The position numbers were made by a program, and so were the translations under genes. A DNA stretch of 13,867 nt from an uncultured Prevotellaceae bacterium (GTDB taxonomy: Bacteria > Bacteroidota > Bacteroidia > Bacteroidales > Bacteroidaceae), in the NCBI GenBank assembly GCA_905202115.1, contig CAJKQZ010000055.1, positions 1 to 13,867 on the forward strand, in the 5' to 3' direction. Below, piece by piece: positions 1-7,600 of this stretch (its first letter is position 1; the number at the start of each line of letters is the position of its first letter). The notes beneath the pieces are model-generated. The model saw only the letters and a list, made by a program, of their open reading frames with translations, had not been told where the DNA came from and made no database searches.

Positions 1-92
1 ATATCTCAGACATATTTTCGATTATCTCCCTTGTATTTTCATTTATCTGCGGGAAGTTTTTTGCGGGTAAGAAAAAAATATTTTTCAGAAAA
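1..92 (+). repeat. Dispersed intergenic repeat, right half (copy 1, cut by window edge)
   Basis: Position 1 corresponds to position 3723 of the complete copy at 3624-3812. The two then align without gaps for about 60 bp with roughly 7 mismatches, and more loosely to about position 92. The shared core includes ATATCTCAGACATATTTT and ATTATCTCCCTTGTATTTTC. The window starts four bases into the right arm of the repeat's 42-bp palindrome, so the left half is missing here. The last part is very AT-rich, with two AAAAATATTTTT motifs. I see no gene in 1-281; it holds this repeat and a hairpin. Confidence 0.8.
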
Positions 93-157
93 ATATTTTT
101 CCTCACTTTGGCCGAATCTTTTGAAAAAAGCGCCGGAGCGGACAGAGTATATAAGAA

Positions 158-187
158 ATAAACGCGTGAAACAATTCACGCGTTTAT
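158..187. terminator. Strong hairpin, probable bidirectional terminator downstream of nadA
   Basis: A perfect 13-bp inverted repeat (ATAAACGCGTGAA, loop ACAA, TTCACGCGTTTAT) lies about 95 bases beyond the nadA stop codon. The flanks are AT-rich but there is no long uninterrupted T-run. Right after the nadA stop there is also a weaker nested structure, with AGTCCTT at 236-242 pairing with AAGGACT at 277-283. The hairpin most likely ends nadA transcription and could also insulate nadA from the left. Confidence 0.65.
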
Positions 188-281
188 CATTTATTGAAAA
201 ACATTTAATTTAAATTCCCTGCCCAACTGAAATACAGTCCTTAAAAACAAGAGCAAAAGGCTCCTAAAGGAGTTAAAAGGA

Positions 282-1274
282 CTATTTTTTTGCGTTTTTA
301 CTGATGTCGAGCATGCGGCGTATGGGCCTCACGGCTTTTTCCGCAACCTGTAGACTCACGTCTACGGCGGGTGAAAGACATTTCAGACAATTAAAAAGTT
401 TCTCCATTGTGTTGAGGCGCATGAAGTTGCATTCGTTGCATGCGCACGTGCTGTCGTCGGGCGGCACGGGGATGAAACGTTTCTCGGGGCACGACTTCTG
501 CATTTCGTGCAGAATGCCGCTCTCCGTGGCAACGAGGAACTCATTGCTTTCGCTTGCTTGGGCATACTTCAGCAGTGCCGCCGTCGAGCCCACATGGTCG
601 GCCATTTTGAGCACCGCGCCTTTGCATTCGGGATGTGCAAGCACCTTTGCGCCGGGGTGCCGCTTCATGAGCGCGGCGAGCTTTTCGGCCGAGAACCGGG
701 AGTGAACGTGGCACGCTCCGTCCCACAGCAGCATTGAACGGCCGGTAACGGAGTTTATATAGTTGCCTAAGTTGCGGTCGGGGCCGAATATAAGCTTCTC
801 GTCTTTTGGAAAACTTTCCACCACCTCGCGGGCGTTGCCCGAAGTTACTACCACGTCGGTGAGCGCCTTTACGGCCGCCGATGTATTGACGTACGAAAGC
901 ACCGTATGGTCGGGGTGGGCTTTTACGAATTTCTCGAACTCGTCGGCCTTACAGCTCTCTGCAAGCGAGCAGCTGGCGTTGAGGTCGGGAATTAGCACCG
1001 TTTTGTCGGGACAGAGTATCTTGCACGTCTCGGCCATGAAGTGAACGCCGCACATGACTATGATGTCGGCGTCGGTAAGTGCGGCTTTCTGTGCCAGGGC
1101 AAGGCTGTCGCCCACGAAGTCGGCCACATCCTGTATGTCGGGAGCGGTGTAGTAGTGGGCAAGTATTACGGCGTTCTTCTCGCGGCACATCCTGCGCACT
1201 TCTGCGGCGAGGTCTGCGCCCGCGGGTACGGGCCCGTCTGCAATTCCTTTCTGTTTCCAGCTTTCTTTTACCAT
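282..1274 (-). CDS. nadA: Quinolinate synthase NadA
   Basis: This enzyme condenses iminoaspartate with dihydroxyacetone phosphate to make quinolinate in de novo NAD synthesis; it is cytoplasmic and uses a [4Fe-4S] cluster. From the chosen start the protein has 330 residues. Family signatures are KNAVILAHYY near residue 33, MCGVHFMAET with Cys75, DGACHVHSRF with Cys188, AHPECKG, and a C-terminal CACNECNFM cluster with Cys277, Cys279 and Cys282. Cys75, Cys188 and one of the C-terminal cysteines are the expected cluster ligands. The frame stays open to 1409, but those extra 45 residues have no family character and would cross the probable promoter at 1326-1354. I therefore chose the ATG at 1274, which follows an A-rich stretch. 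The gene is divergent from metG and has no nadB or nadC neighbour in the window. It looks intact. Confidence 0.95.
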   Translation of the reverse strand: MVKESWKQKGIADGPVPAGADLAAEVRRMCREKNAVILAHYYTAPDIQDVADFVGDSLALAQKAALTDADIIVMCGVHFMAETCKILCPDKTVLIPDLNASCSLAESCKADEFEKFVKAHPDHTVLSYVNTSAAVKALTDVVVTSGNAREVVESFPKDEKLIFGPDRNLGNYINSVTGRSMLLWDGACHVHSRFSAEKLAALMKRHPGAKVLAHPECKGAVLKMADHVGSTAALLKYAQASESNEFLVATESGILHEMQKSCPEKRFIPVPPDDSTCACNECNFMRLNTMEKLFNCLKCLSPAVDVSLQVAEKAVRPIRRMLDISKNAKK

Positions 1275-1325
1275 TCGCTTCTTTTTGTTTCGTGCATCTG
1301 TCTCTGTTTGTCTGCGTGCACTCTG

Positions 1326-1354
1326 CAATATTACGAACTTTTTTCCGAAACAAG
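1326..1354 (-). promoter_or_regulatory. Probable nadA promoter
   Basis: On the minus strand TAATATTG (1326-1333) matches the Bacteroidetes -7 consensus TAnnTTTG at all but one position. CTTG (1351-1354), a one-mismatch form of the -33 TTTG, lies 17 bp upstream. Transcription would begin near 1315-1320, about 40 bases before the chosen nadA start, which supports that start over the longer reading. The 17-bp spacer is slightly short for the family. Confidence 0.45.
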
Positions 1355-1397
1355 GCGCTCCGTGCCTGCAAAATGGCCGAAAACAGGTCTTTTCGGG

Positions 1398-1427
1398 TGT
1401 TAAATTCATATAAAAACCGTAATTTTA
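1398..1427 (+). promoter_or_regulatory. Possible metG promoter
   Basis: TAATTTTA (1420-1427) is a one-mismatch TAnnTTTG -7 element, with a weak TGTT -33 element at 1398-1401 and an 18-bp spacer. It would give a short leader before the metG ATG at 1450. The match is modest, and this AT-rich stretch gives chance matches easily. Confidence 0.3.
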
Positions 1428-1449
1428 CAACCGGAAACAAACTTTTACG

Positions 1450-3489
1450 ATGGACAAAAAGAATTTCAAGCGCACTTTGGTAACCGCCGCGTTGCCGTAT
1501 GCAAACGGCGGAGTTCATATCGGACACCTGGCAGGCGTTTACGTGCCGGCCGACATTTACGTCCGCTATCTGAGGTTGAAGAAACAGGACGTGCTGTTCA
1601 TCTGCGGCAGCGACGAACACGGGGTTCCCATTACGCTCCGCGCCAAGAAGGAAGGCTGCACGCCGCAGGACGTGTGCGACCGCTTTCACAAGCTTATAAA
1701 GGACAGCTTTGCCGGCTTCGGTATCTCGTTCGACATTTACAGCCGCACCACATCAGACATGCATACCGAAACGGCGTCCGACTTTTTCCGCACGCTTTAC
1801 GAAAAAGGCGGCTTCGTGGAGAAAGAGAGCGAACAGTACTACGACGAAGAGGCGAAGACTTTCCTGGCCGACCGCTACATCACGGGCGAATGCCCGCACT
1901 GCCATTTCGAAAAGGCTTACGGCGACCAGTGCGAGCACTGCGGCTCGACGCTCTCGCCCGAAGAGCTTATAAACCCCCGCAGCGCGGTGAGCGGCTCGAA
2001 ACCCGTGCTCAGAAAAACCAGCCACTGGTATCTGCCGCTCGACAAATACCAGTCGTGGCTCGAAAAATGGATTCTCGAAGACCACAAGGAGTGGAGACCG
2101 AACGTTTACGGGCAGTGCAAGAGCTGGCTCGACATGGGATTGCAGCCCCGCGCCGTGAGCCGCGACCTCGACTGGGGAATCCCCGTGCCCGTAGAGGGAG
2201 CGGAGGGAAAGGTGCTCTATGTGTGGTTCGACGCCCCAATAGGTTACATAAGCAACACGAAGGAATTGCGCTCCGACTGGGAAACGTGGTGGAAAGACCC
2301 CTCCACGCGCTTGGTTCACTTCATCGGAAAAGACAACATCGTGTTCCACTGCATTGTCTTCCCTGTAATGCTCAAGGCCGAAGGCAGTTTCATACTGCCC
2401 GACAACGTTCCGGCCAACGAGTTCCTTAACCTCGAGGACAACAAGATTTCCACTTCGCGCAACTGGGCGGTGTGGCTCGACGAGTATCTCGAGGAATTCC
2501 CCGGCAAGCAGGACGTGCTGCGCTATGTGCTCACGGCAAACGCTCCCGAAACGAAAGACAACAACTTTACGTGGAAGGATTTCCAGGCGCGCAACAACAA
2601 CGAGCTTGTGGCCGTTTACGGAAACTTCGTGAACCGCGCCTTAGTGCTCACCGACAAGTACTACGGCGGAACGGTGCCCCCGCAGGGAGAGCTCACTGAC
2701 TACGACCGCCAGATAATATCGGAGTTTACCGGCGTAAAGGCCGACGTGGAGAAACTGCTCGACGATTTCCGTTTCCGCGACGCGCAGAAAGAGGCAATGA
2801 ACCTGGCCCGCATAGGAAACAAGTATCTTGCCGACAGCGAGCCCTGGAAGCTCCAGAAAACCGACCCCGAGCGCGTGAAGACCATACTCAACCTCTCGCT
2901 GCAGCTCGTGGCCAATCTCGCGATAGCTTTCGAGCCGTTCCTGCCGTTCAGCAGCAAACGCCTGCGCGGAATGCTCAATGTCGACAGCTTCGACTGGAAC
3001 GACCTCGGCTCTACCGAACTGCTCGAGGCGGGGCACAAGCTGAACGCTCCCGAACTGCTTTTCGAAAAGATAGACGACGCTCCCATACAGGCGCAGATAG
3101 ACAAACTGCTCGCCCGCAAGGCCGAGATTGAAAGCGCGGAGCGCAAGGCCGAGCCGCAGAAGCCCGACATGCCGTTCGAGAACTTCGAAAAAATGGACCT
3201 CCGCGTGGGAACGGTGCGTGAATGCGCGCGCGTGGAGAAAAGCGACAAGTTGCTGCGCTTCGTGATAGACGACGGAATGGAGACGCGCACCATTGTGAGC
3301 GGCATTGCCAAACACTACAAGCCCGAAGAGCTTGTGGGCCGGCAGATATGCTTCATAGCCAACCTGCCCCCGCGCAAACTGCGCGGCATTGAAAGCCAGG
3401 GAATGATTCTCAGCGCCGAAAATCCCGACGGAACGCTCAGCGTGCTCACTGCCGACCGCAAGTGCGCCGACGGAGCCTGTGTGAAATAA
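1450..3489 (+). CDS. metG: Methionyl-tRNA synthetase, with C-terminal tRNA-binding domain
   Basis: This cytoplasmic class I aminoacyl-tRNA synthetase charges tRNA-Met and is essential for translation. The protein has 679 residues. Residues 10-26 carry the Rossmann-fold start with the HIGH motif (HIGH at 23-26). A zinc knuckle of two CxxC pairs lies at Cys148/Cys151 and Cys161/Cys164. The KMSKS loop appears as KISTS at 332-336, followed by the anticodon-binding helical domain. Residues about 574-679 form a Trbp111-like OB-fold domain (MDLRVGTV, then NLPPRKLRGIESQGM). The length is right for the long bacterial form with the fused C-terminal domain. The start at MDKKNFKRTLVTAALPYANG fits the family exactly. 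The gene is a single unit, divergent from nadA and ending before a strong terminator. KISTS in place of KMSKS is, as I recall, usual in Bacteroidetes and not a defect. Confidence 0.97.
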   Translation: MDKKNFKRTLVTAALPYANGGVHIGHLAGVYVPADIYVRYLRLKKQDVLFICGSDEHGVPITLRAKKEGCTPQDVCDRFHKLIKDSFAGFGISFDIYSRTTSDMHTETASDFFRTLYEKGGFVEKESEQYYDEEAKTFLADRYITGECPHCHFEKAYGDQCEHCGSTLSPEELINPRSAVSGSKPVLRKTSHWYLPLDKYQSWLEKWILEDHKEWRPNVYGQCKSWLDMGLQPRAVSRDLDWGIPVPVEGAEGKVLYVWFDAPIGYISNTKELRSDWETWWKDPSTRLVHFIGKDNIVFHCIVFPVMLKAEGSFILPDNVPANEFLNLEDNKISTSRNWAVWLDEYLEEFPGKQDVLRYVLTANAPETKDNNFTWKDFQARNNNELVAVYGNFVNRALVLTDKYYGGTVPPQGELTDYDRQIISEFTGVKADVEKLLDDFRFRDAQKEAMNLARIGNKYLADSEPWKLQKTDPERVKTILNLSLQLVANLAIAFEPFLPFSSKRLRGMLNVDSFDWNDLGSTELLEAGHKLNAPELLFEKIDDAPIQAQIDKLLARKAEIESAERKAEPQKPDMPFENFEKMDLRVGTVRECARVEKSDKLLRFVIDDGMETRTIVSGIAKHYKPEELVGRQICFIANLPPRKLRGIESQGMILSAENPDGTLSVLTADRKCADGACVK

Positions 3490-3552
3490 CCCGCATACCG
3501 TAATATATCGCGGCCGCCGGTTTTTGTGGCGGTGGCTGTTGGAAAAACATCG

Positions 3553-3590
3553 ATGTGTGCTCCCATACGGGGGCACACATTATTATATAT
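3553..3590 (+). terminator. Intrinsic terminator of metG
   Basis: ATGTGTGCTCCC (3553-3564) and GGGGGCACACAT (3569-3580) form a 12-bp stem with one G-U pair and the loop ATAC. It is followed by a T/A-rich tail, TATTATATAT, and lies 63 bases after the metG stop codon. Confidence 0.75.
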
Positions 3591-3623
3591 AGGCATGGGG
3601 TGCTGCCTTTGCTTATCTGTATG

Positions 3624-3812
3624 CTTTTCCGTAGGAGTTTGCAGACAAAAACGGTCACCTGCCAAGCACTTGAAAATCAGCACGTGTATATGTAGCAAAA
3701 AATATGTCTGAGATATTTTAAAATATCTCAGACATATTTTGAATTATCTCCCTTGTATTTTCAATTTCCTGCGGAAAGGTTTTTACCTCGTGAAAAAAAA
3801 TATTTTTTTCTG
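3624..3812 (+). repeat. Dispersed intergenic repeat, complete copy (copy 2)
   Basis: The left half (3624-3689) aligns without gaps to 13802-13867 with about 7 mismatches in 66 bp. Conserved blocks include GCAGACAAAAACGGTCA and GCCAAGCACTTGAAAATCAG. The right half, from 3723 on, aligns to the start of the window. Between them lies a perfect 42-bp palindrome. No convincing reading frame runs through the repeat: short minus-strand frames share DRFCLQxxTEK only because the DNA is repeated. It lies between the metG terminator and the lytTR upstream region. It could be a transposase-less mobile element, a structured-RNA repeat or a transcription punctuation element. The right boundary is approximate. 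Confidence 0.8.
3699..3740. repeat. Perfect 42-bp palindrome inside the dispersed repeat
   Basis: AAAATATGTCTGAGATATTTT (3699-3719) is followed with no spacer by its exact reverse complement (3720-3740). The next base on each side breaks the symmetry. In RNA it would fold into a long hairpin ending in U4 on either strand, so it could serve as a bidirectional terminator. As DNA it could be a cruciform or a protein-binding site. Confidence 0.9.
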
Positions 3813-3888
3813 CGCTTTTGCCCATGATTGTGCGGCGTGCGTGCCGGAATATGTCGTATGCAGGTTCCGGAACTAACGGGTAATTCTT

Positions 3889-3910
3889 CGCAAATTGTCA
3901 TGAATTTGCG
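3889..3910. promoter_or_regulatory. Inverted repeat upstream of the lytTR gene, possible regulator site
   Basis: CGCAAATT and AATTTGCG are perfect 8-bp inverted arms around a 6-bp centre. The direct repeat ATTCTTC flanks them at 3883-3889 and 3911-3917. It lies 15 bp upstream of the paired LytTR-type direct repeats. The dyad shape suits a dimeric repressor. No regulator can be named. Confidence 0.35.
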
Positions 3911-3924
3911 ATTCTTCAATGTTT

Positions 3925-3956
3925 TTCACGAAAAATTATGGGAATTTCGCGAAAAA
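3925..3956 (+). promoter_or_regulatory. Candidate LytTR operator upstream of the lytTR gene (autoregulation)
   Basis: TTCACGAAAAA (3925-3935) and TTCGCGAAAAA (3946-3956) are 11-bp direct repeats differing at one base. Their starts are 21 bp apart, with a 10-bp spacer. LytTR proteins are known to bind pairs of short direct repeats about two helical turns apart. A second pair with the same motif and the same 21-bp spacing lies upstream of the next gene. A weak -7 match (AAGATTTG, 3984-3991) follows. Confidence 0.55.
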
Positions 3957-4066
3957 ACGTTTATGAAAGAATCCACAATTAAAAAGATTTGCGGTTTTTT
4001 GCGAAACCTCATTTTCCGCTCGTCGTGTTGCGCAAAAATGAAAACCAATATACGTTACGCTCAGTC

Positions 4067-4420
4067 ATGCAAAAAAAATTGTATTTCAAGCTGAATGCTG
4101 AATTATACATAACCGATCCGGAACTGGTGCTTTTCCTACAGGCCGACGACCACTATACGATTGTCAACTATGTGAACGGCACGCATTTCATGATTCCTTT
4201 CGGACTTTCTAAGGTCGAAGAGTTGATTGCCGAAACGCTCGTCGGCGATTGCTATCTCGTGCGGCTCGGGCGGAAGTATATCATCAACACGCGCTGCGTG
4301 TTTCATATCAACACCATTAAACAGGTGGTTACGCTTTCCGACAATCACGGGCTCAATCACTCGTTGCACCTGCCCAAAGCCATACTCAAAGAACTTATGG
4401 AGCTGCTATATATAAAATGA
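4067..4420 (+). CDS. Stand-alone LytTR-family DNA-binding regulator
   Basis: This 117-residue protein is essentially one LytTR domain (about residues 14-115), with no response-regulator receiver domain and no membrane segment. Family features are VLFLQADDHYTIVNYVNG at 21-38, the FGLSKVEELI helix, and LVRLGRKYIINTRCVFHI at 64-81, which is the equivalent of the classic F-x-R-x-H-R-S-Y-x-V-N motif. LytTR domains bind paired direct repeats in DNA and usually control secreted or surface functions. The frame is open from 3989, but the preceding residues resemble nothing in the family, so I chose the ATG at 4067. Candidate operators lie upstream of this gene and upstream of the giant gene 230 bp downstream. 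No histidine kinase is visible, so what signal it senses is unknown. A run of eight A follows the start codon. Confidence 0.88.
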   Translation: MQKKLYFKLNAELYITDPELVLFLQADDHYTIVNYVNGTHFMIPFGLSKVEELIAETLVGDCYLVRLGRKYIINTRCVFHINTIKQVVTLSDNHGLNHSLHLPKAILKELMELLYIK

Positions 4421-4459
4421 ATGGGCGCCGCCGCGCTCTGTCGGAACACTCTTGCGCGA

Positions 4460-4491
4460 TTCACGTAAAATCCGCGGGGGTTCACGAAAAA
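4460..4491 (+). promoter_or_regulatory. Candidate LytTR operator upstream of the giant surface-protein gene
   Basis: TTCACGTAAAA (4460-4470) and TTCACGAAAAA (4481-4491) are 11-bp direct repeats with one difference and starts exactly 21 bp apart. The spacer is TCCGCGGGGG, GC-rich and unlike the spacer of the pair at 3925-3956, so the similarity is confined to the half-sites. The pair ends about 15 bp before the -33 region of the predicted promoter, which suits a transcription activator. Confidence 0.62.
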
Positions 4492-4503
4492 CGATTTTTG
4501 CAG

Positions 4504-4536
4504 TTATTTAATCGTTTTTCAAATACTCTACATTTG
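4504..4536 (+). promoter_or_regulatory. Predicted promoter of the giant surface-protein gene
   Basis: TACATTTG (4529-4536) is a perfect match to the Bacteroidetes -7 consensus TAnnTTTG. At the expected spacing there is no TTTG, only TTATTTA (4504-4510), so the -33 element is poor. A good -7 with a poor -33 just downstream of a paired operator suggests dependence on an activator. Transcription would start near 4543, leaving a leader of about 105 bases before the ATG at 4650. Confidence 0.6.
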
Positions 4537-4649
4537 CACGTGTCATCATGTCTCTTTTTAAAAAAAGATATGAAATGCATGCTTTTATAAGGTGATTGTT
4601 AACAAACGACAGATATAGAACTAAAATTAATAAATCAAAAGTATTTGTT

Positions 4650-7600
4650 ATGAAAAAGAACACTTTACTTTCAATCCTGGCTATCTCTTCGACAAGTGTG
4701 GCAGCCTATGCCGACGCCGTTCTCGACGTCATAAAGACTGACGCTACCACCGATTGGTCGAATGCCAGCGAAGGAATTGACTTGGCCGACGGTATTTTCA
4801 CTTCCACCGTTCCCATGTCGCAGACTATCGGAACGCTCGTAAAGGGGCAATATATTCTTAGCGCCGCCACAAACGACAATGCCAAGTTTACTATCAACGG
4901 CAAGGACTACGAGTTGGGCGAAACTTTCGACGTTGTCGACGAAATGGAGGTTACAATAGGTATCAGCGCGGGTACAAGTGGCCTTAGCTTCAAGGTAGGA
5001 GGCTTTAAGCTTACGCTCGTTTACGGTTTTGAGGCGGCAAAGAGTGTACTCACTCAGAAACTGTCTTCCGCAAGCGGAAAATTGGTAAATGTATATGGCA
5101 CGAAAGAGCCCGACGAGAAGGGACAAACTCTGAGACTCGAGTTTTCGAATCTCGCTGCCGAGATAAATGCTATTAACGACAATCAGAAGAATTCTTATGA
5201 CCTATATAAGAATAACAAGCTGTATCTCGGTATCGACAACCCTGAGCTGCCGTTAAACAAGCGGATTGCCGATCTCAACACGAGAGTGGAGGCAAACGTT
5301 GCCAATACTAAGGCTTATAACTATGCAGCCGAAAATTATGTAGCGGCAGTAAACGACAAGCTCGCAGAGCTGGCAGCTGCTATTAAAAACGTAGACGAGG
5401 AACACAGAGAATACGTTGAAGCAAAATTCACTCCGAAGCACGAGGAGTATACTAATAATCTGAAGGCTTACGAAGAAGCTCTTAAATCGGCTTTTGCGAA
5501 CGACAAAGCCGTTGAGGCATATCCTACGGAAGCTGTAGACAAGGCAGCCGAGGCTCTCTTGAAAGAAATCGGCATCGACATAACCTCTGTTAAAAATGCT
5601 GTTAAGAACGACGCTGCTTATCAGAATGTAAAAGCGCTGATCAAAGAAACGTATGCATTGTATTTGAATATAACCCGGGATTTGACCCAAATCATGCCCG
5701 TCGATGGAAACTATAAAGACTTGCTTTCGCAGGCAGTTGCCGAACTGGCTGCGCAGAATGCGAAAATCCAGCAGATCGATAGAGAGAATGGCGATGAAAG
5801 CAATCACGATACTGCTTATGGAGAAGAAGTAGACGGAAAAGGAGCAAACGAAGAGGAGCATATTTTCAAATTAAATTCCATAAAGGATGAGCTTGATAAA
5901 ATTAAGATCAAATACACGAATTGGGTAAATAGGAACGAAGTTAACTATGAAGCTGCAAGGAAGCTCGTTGAGGCCTGTGAAAACCAATACAAGGCAATAG
6001 ACAACGCGGATGTCAGGACAAAATTCGAAAAAGAACTCGCCGATATAGCAGGAGATATTTCCAGCTTCAAGGCGAACGTGGAGGCTGCTTATGCCGACTA
6101 TACCATTGAAAAAGACGAAGTATCGGGAGCTTTGACGGAAACTTCAAATAAGATTGAAACGAAAATAACGGAGTTCGTTAACGGAGCTGCAAAAAACACC
6201 TTCGATAACTACAATAATTATCAGTCTACTTTGAAATCGATAGACGGCCTGCAGGAAGCCCTCGATGCCGCAAAGAAAGCTGTCGGCGAACTGAAGGTTG
6301 AAAAAGACGAAAGCTACAGCGCTGCGGTTAAGTTCGAAGCTACGGAAAAAGAATTGCAGGGCGTGCTCGACAACTATCGCGTTGAAGCAACGAAAGTATA
6401 CGATGCAAACTACAAGGACGGCAAAGTCGATCTTTACGAGCCCGATCCCGTTTATAAAGACACAGAGGACGGTATAGCAGATTATAAGTCCACCGCTGAA
6501 AATGCTGTAAAACATCTTAACGATGTGCTCGCAGCGGTTGCCGACGGTAAGGCCGCTATCGACGCTCTGAAGAAAGCAGCAGCCGACACCGACGTTACGG
6601 TACTTCCTGCAGACGGCGAAGGAACATACGGCAGCAACATTTCCGACCTCACAAAATATTATGAGGGAGTAGAAAAGAAAGTTGCCGAGGCCAACGCATT
6701 GTTAGACGCAGAGCATGCGGAAGCAGTAGGAAAGATTGAAGTGGAGGCCGCTAAGAAAACGTTGGCGGAAACACTTACCAAAAATTACACCGAAGCTAAA
6801 GCCGAATATGACAAGACCGTAAATATAAATGCAGCCGAGAAAATGCTGGCTCAGGCTCAGATCGACTTCAACGGTTGCAACGCCGTTTATGATGCTCTCG
6901 TTGAAAAGACCAACGGCAATCTCGGAAATAGCCAGGACGTTTTTGACGGTAAACTTATTAAGGAGGTCTATGAACCTTTGAGCAAATTGCAACAGCGGAT
7001 TGAAAATGTTGGTACTATTACTGAAGATAACGCATTGGAGGTAATGGCTCTTCTCAAAGAAGTAAACGAAATCATTGCCAAGATACAGCCTGAGATTATC
7101 TCGCTCGAGAACGAGGCCAATGAGATTCTCGAATCTCTCAAAAAAATAGCCGACGCTAAGGCTGCTGTAGAAAAGGATTTGACCGAAGTTGAAGAACAAC
7201 TGAACGGTAATCCCGATAAGAAGTTGGACGGCGTGTTGGCTCTCAATAAGGATGATAACAAGCGAAGCGATTTTCAGGCTAAGGTTGATGGCGTTATTAC
7301 AAAAATTTCTGCACTCAAAACAGAAATGGAAAAATCGGCAGAAGAAGAGACCTTCATGACCGACCAGGATGACAAACTCAGCGAAGCCGGAGAAGTTGAG
7401 AAGGAAGGCTTCAAGACGCGTGCAGAAAAACTTGGCGAAGAGGTTCAGAACCTACGTGCAGAAGCAGAGCAGGCTACAAAGAACTTCAACTCTAAGACCG
7501 CTCTTGAAACCCTCTATGGCGCAGGTGAAGGAAATCTTGACATCAAGACTAAGATAGATAATGCTAAAGACGTTATCGCAGGAGATGAAGTAACCGGCGA

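Noticed and set aside
31..213. 60-codon plus-strand frame at the left edge
   Set aside because: It lies over the AT-rich repeat and the nadA terminator hairpin, and nothing supports translation.
1275..1409. 45-residue N-terminal extension of NadA
   Set aside because: The extension lacks family similarity and would overlap the predicted nadA promoter; the internal ATG at 1274 gives the usual family length.
949..1689. Minus-strand open frame of 246 codons overlapping nadA and metG starts
   Set aside because: It is read in another frame over the clear nadA gene, crosses the divergent promoter region and runs into metG; the protein is Arg/Cys-rich with no family character.
2641..3576. Minus-strand open frame of 311 codons inside metG
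   Set aside because: It is a shadow of the GC-rich metG gene on the opposite strand, without recognisable domains or upstream signals.
3315..3698. Minus-strand frames sharing DRFCLQxxTEK (also at 13592-13843), possible small conserved protein
   Set aside because: The shared peptide comes from the repeated DNA. Outside it the frames are unrelated, and clustered mismatches within the repeat are not at third codon positions.
3699..3740. The palindrome as a dif/XerCD site or CRISPR unit
   Set aside because: It does not resemble the 28-bp dif consensus, and no regularly spaced short repeats with unique spacers exist anywhere in the window.
3828..4094. Plus-strand frame of 88 codons upstream of the lytTR gene
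   Set aside because: It covers the dyad and the paired direct repeats and overlaps the lytTR start; composition and content are not protein-like.
4596..4649. 18-residue N-terminal extension of the giant protein
   Set aside because: The signal peptide begins exactly at the ATG at 4650; the extension would place charged residues before it and has no support.
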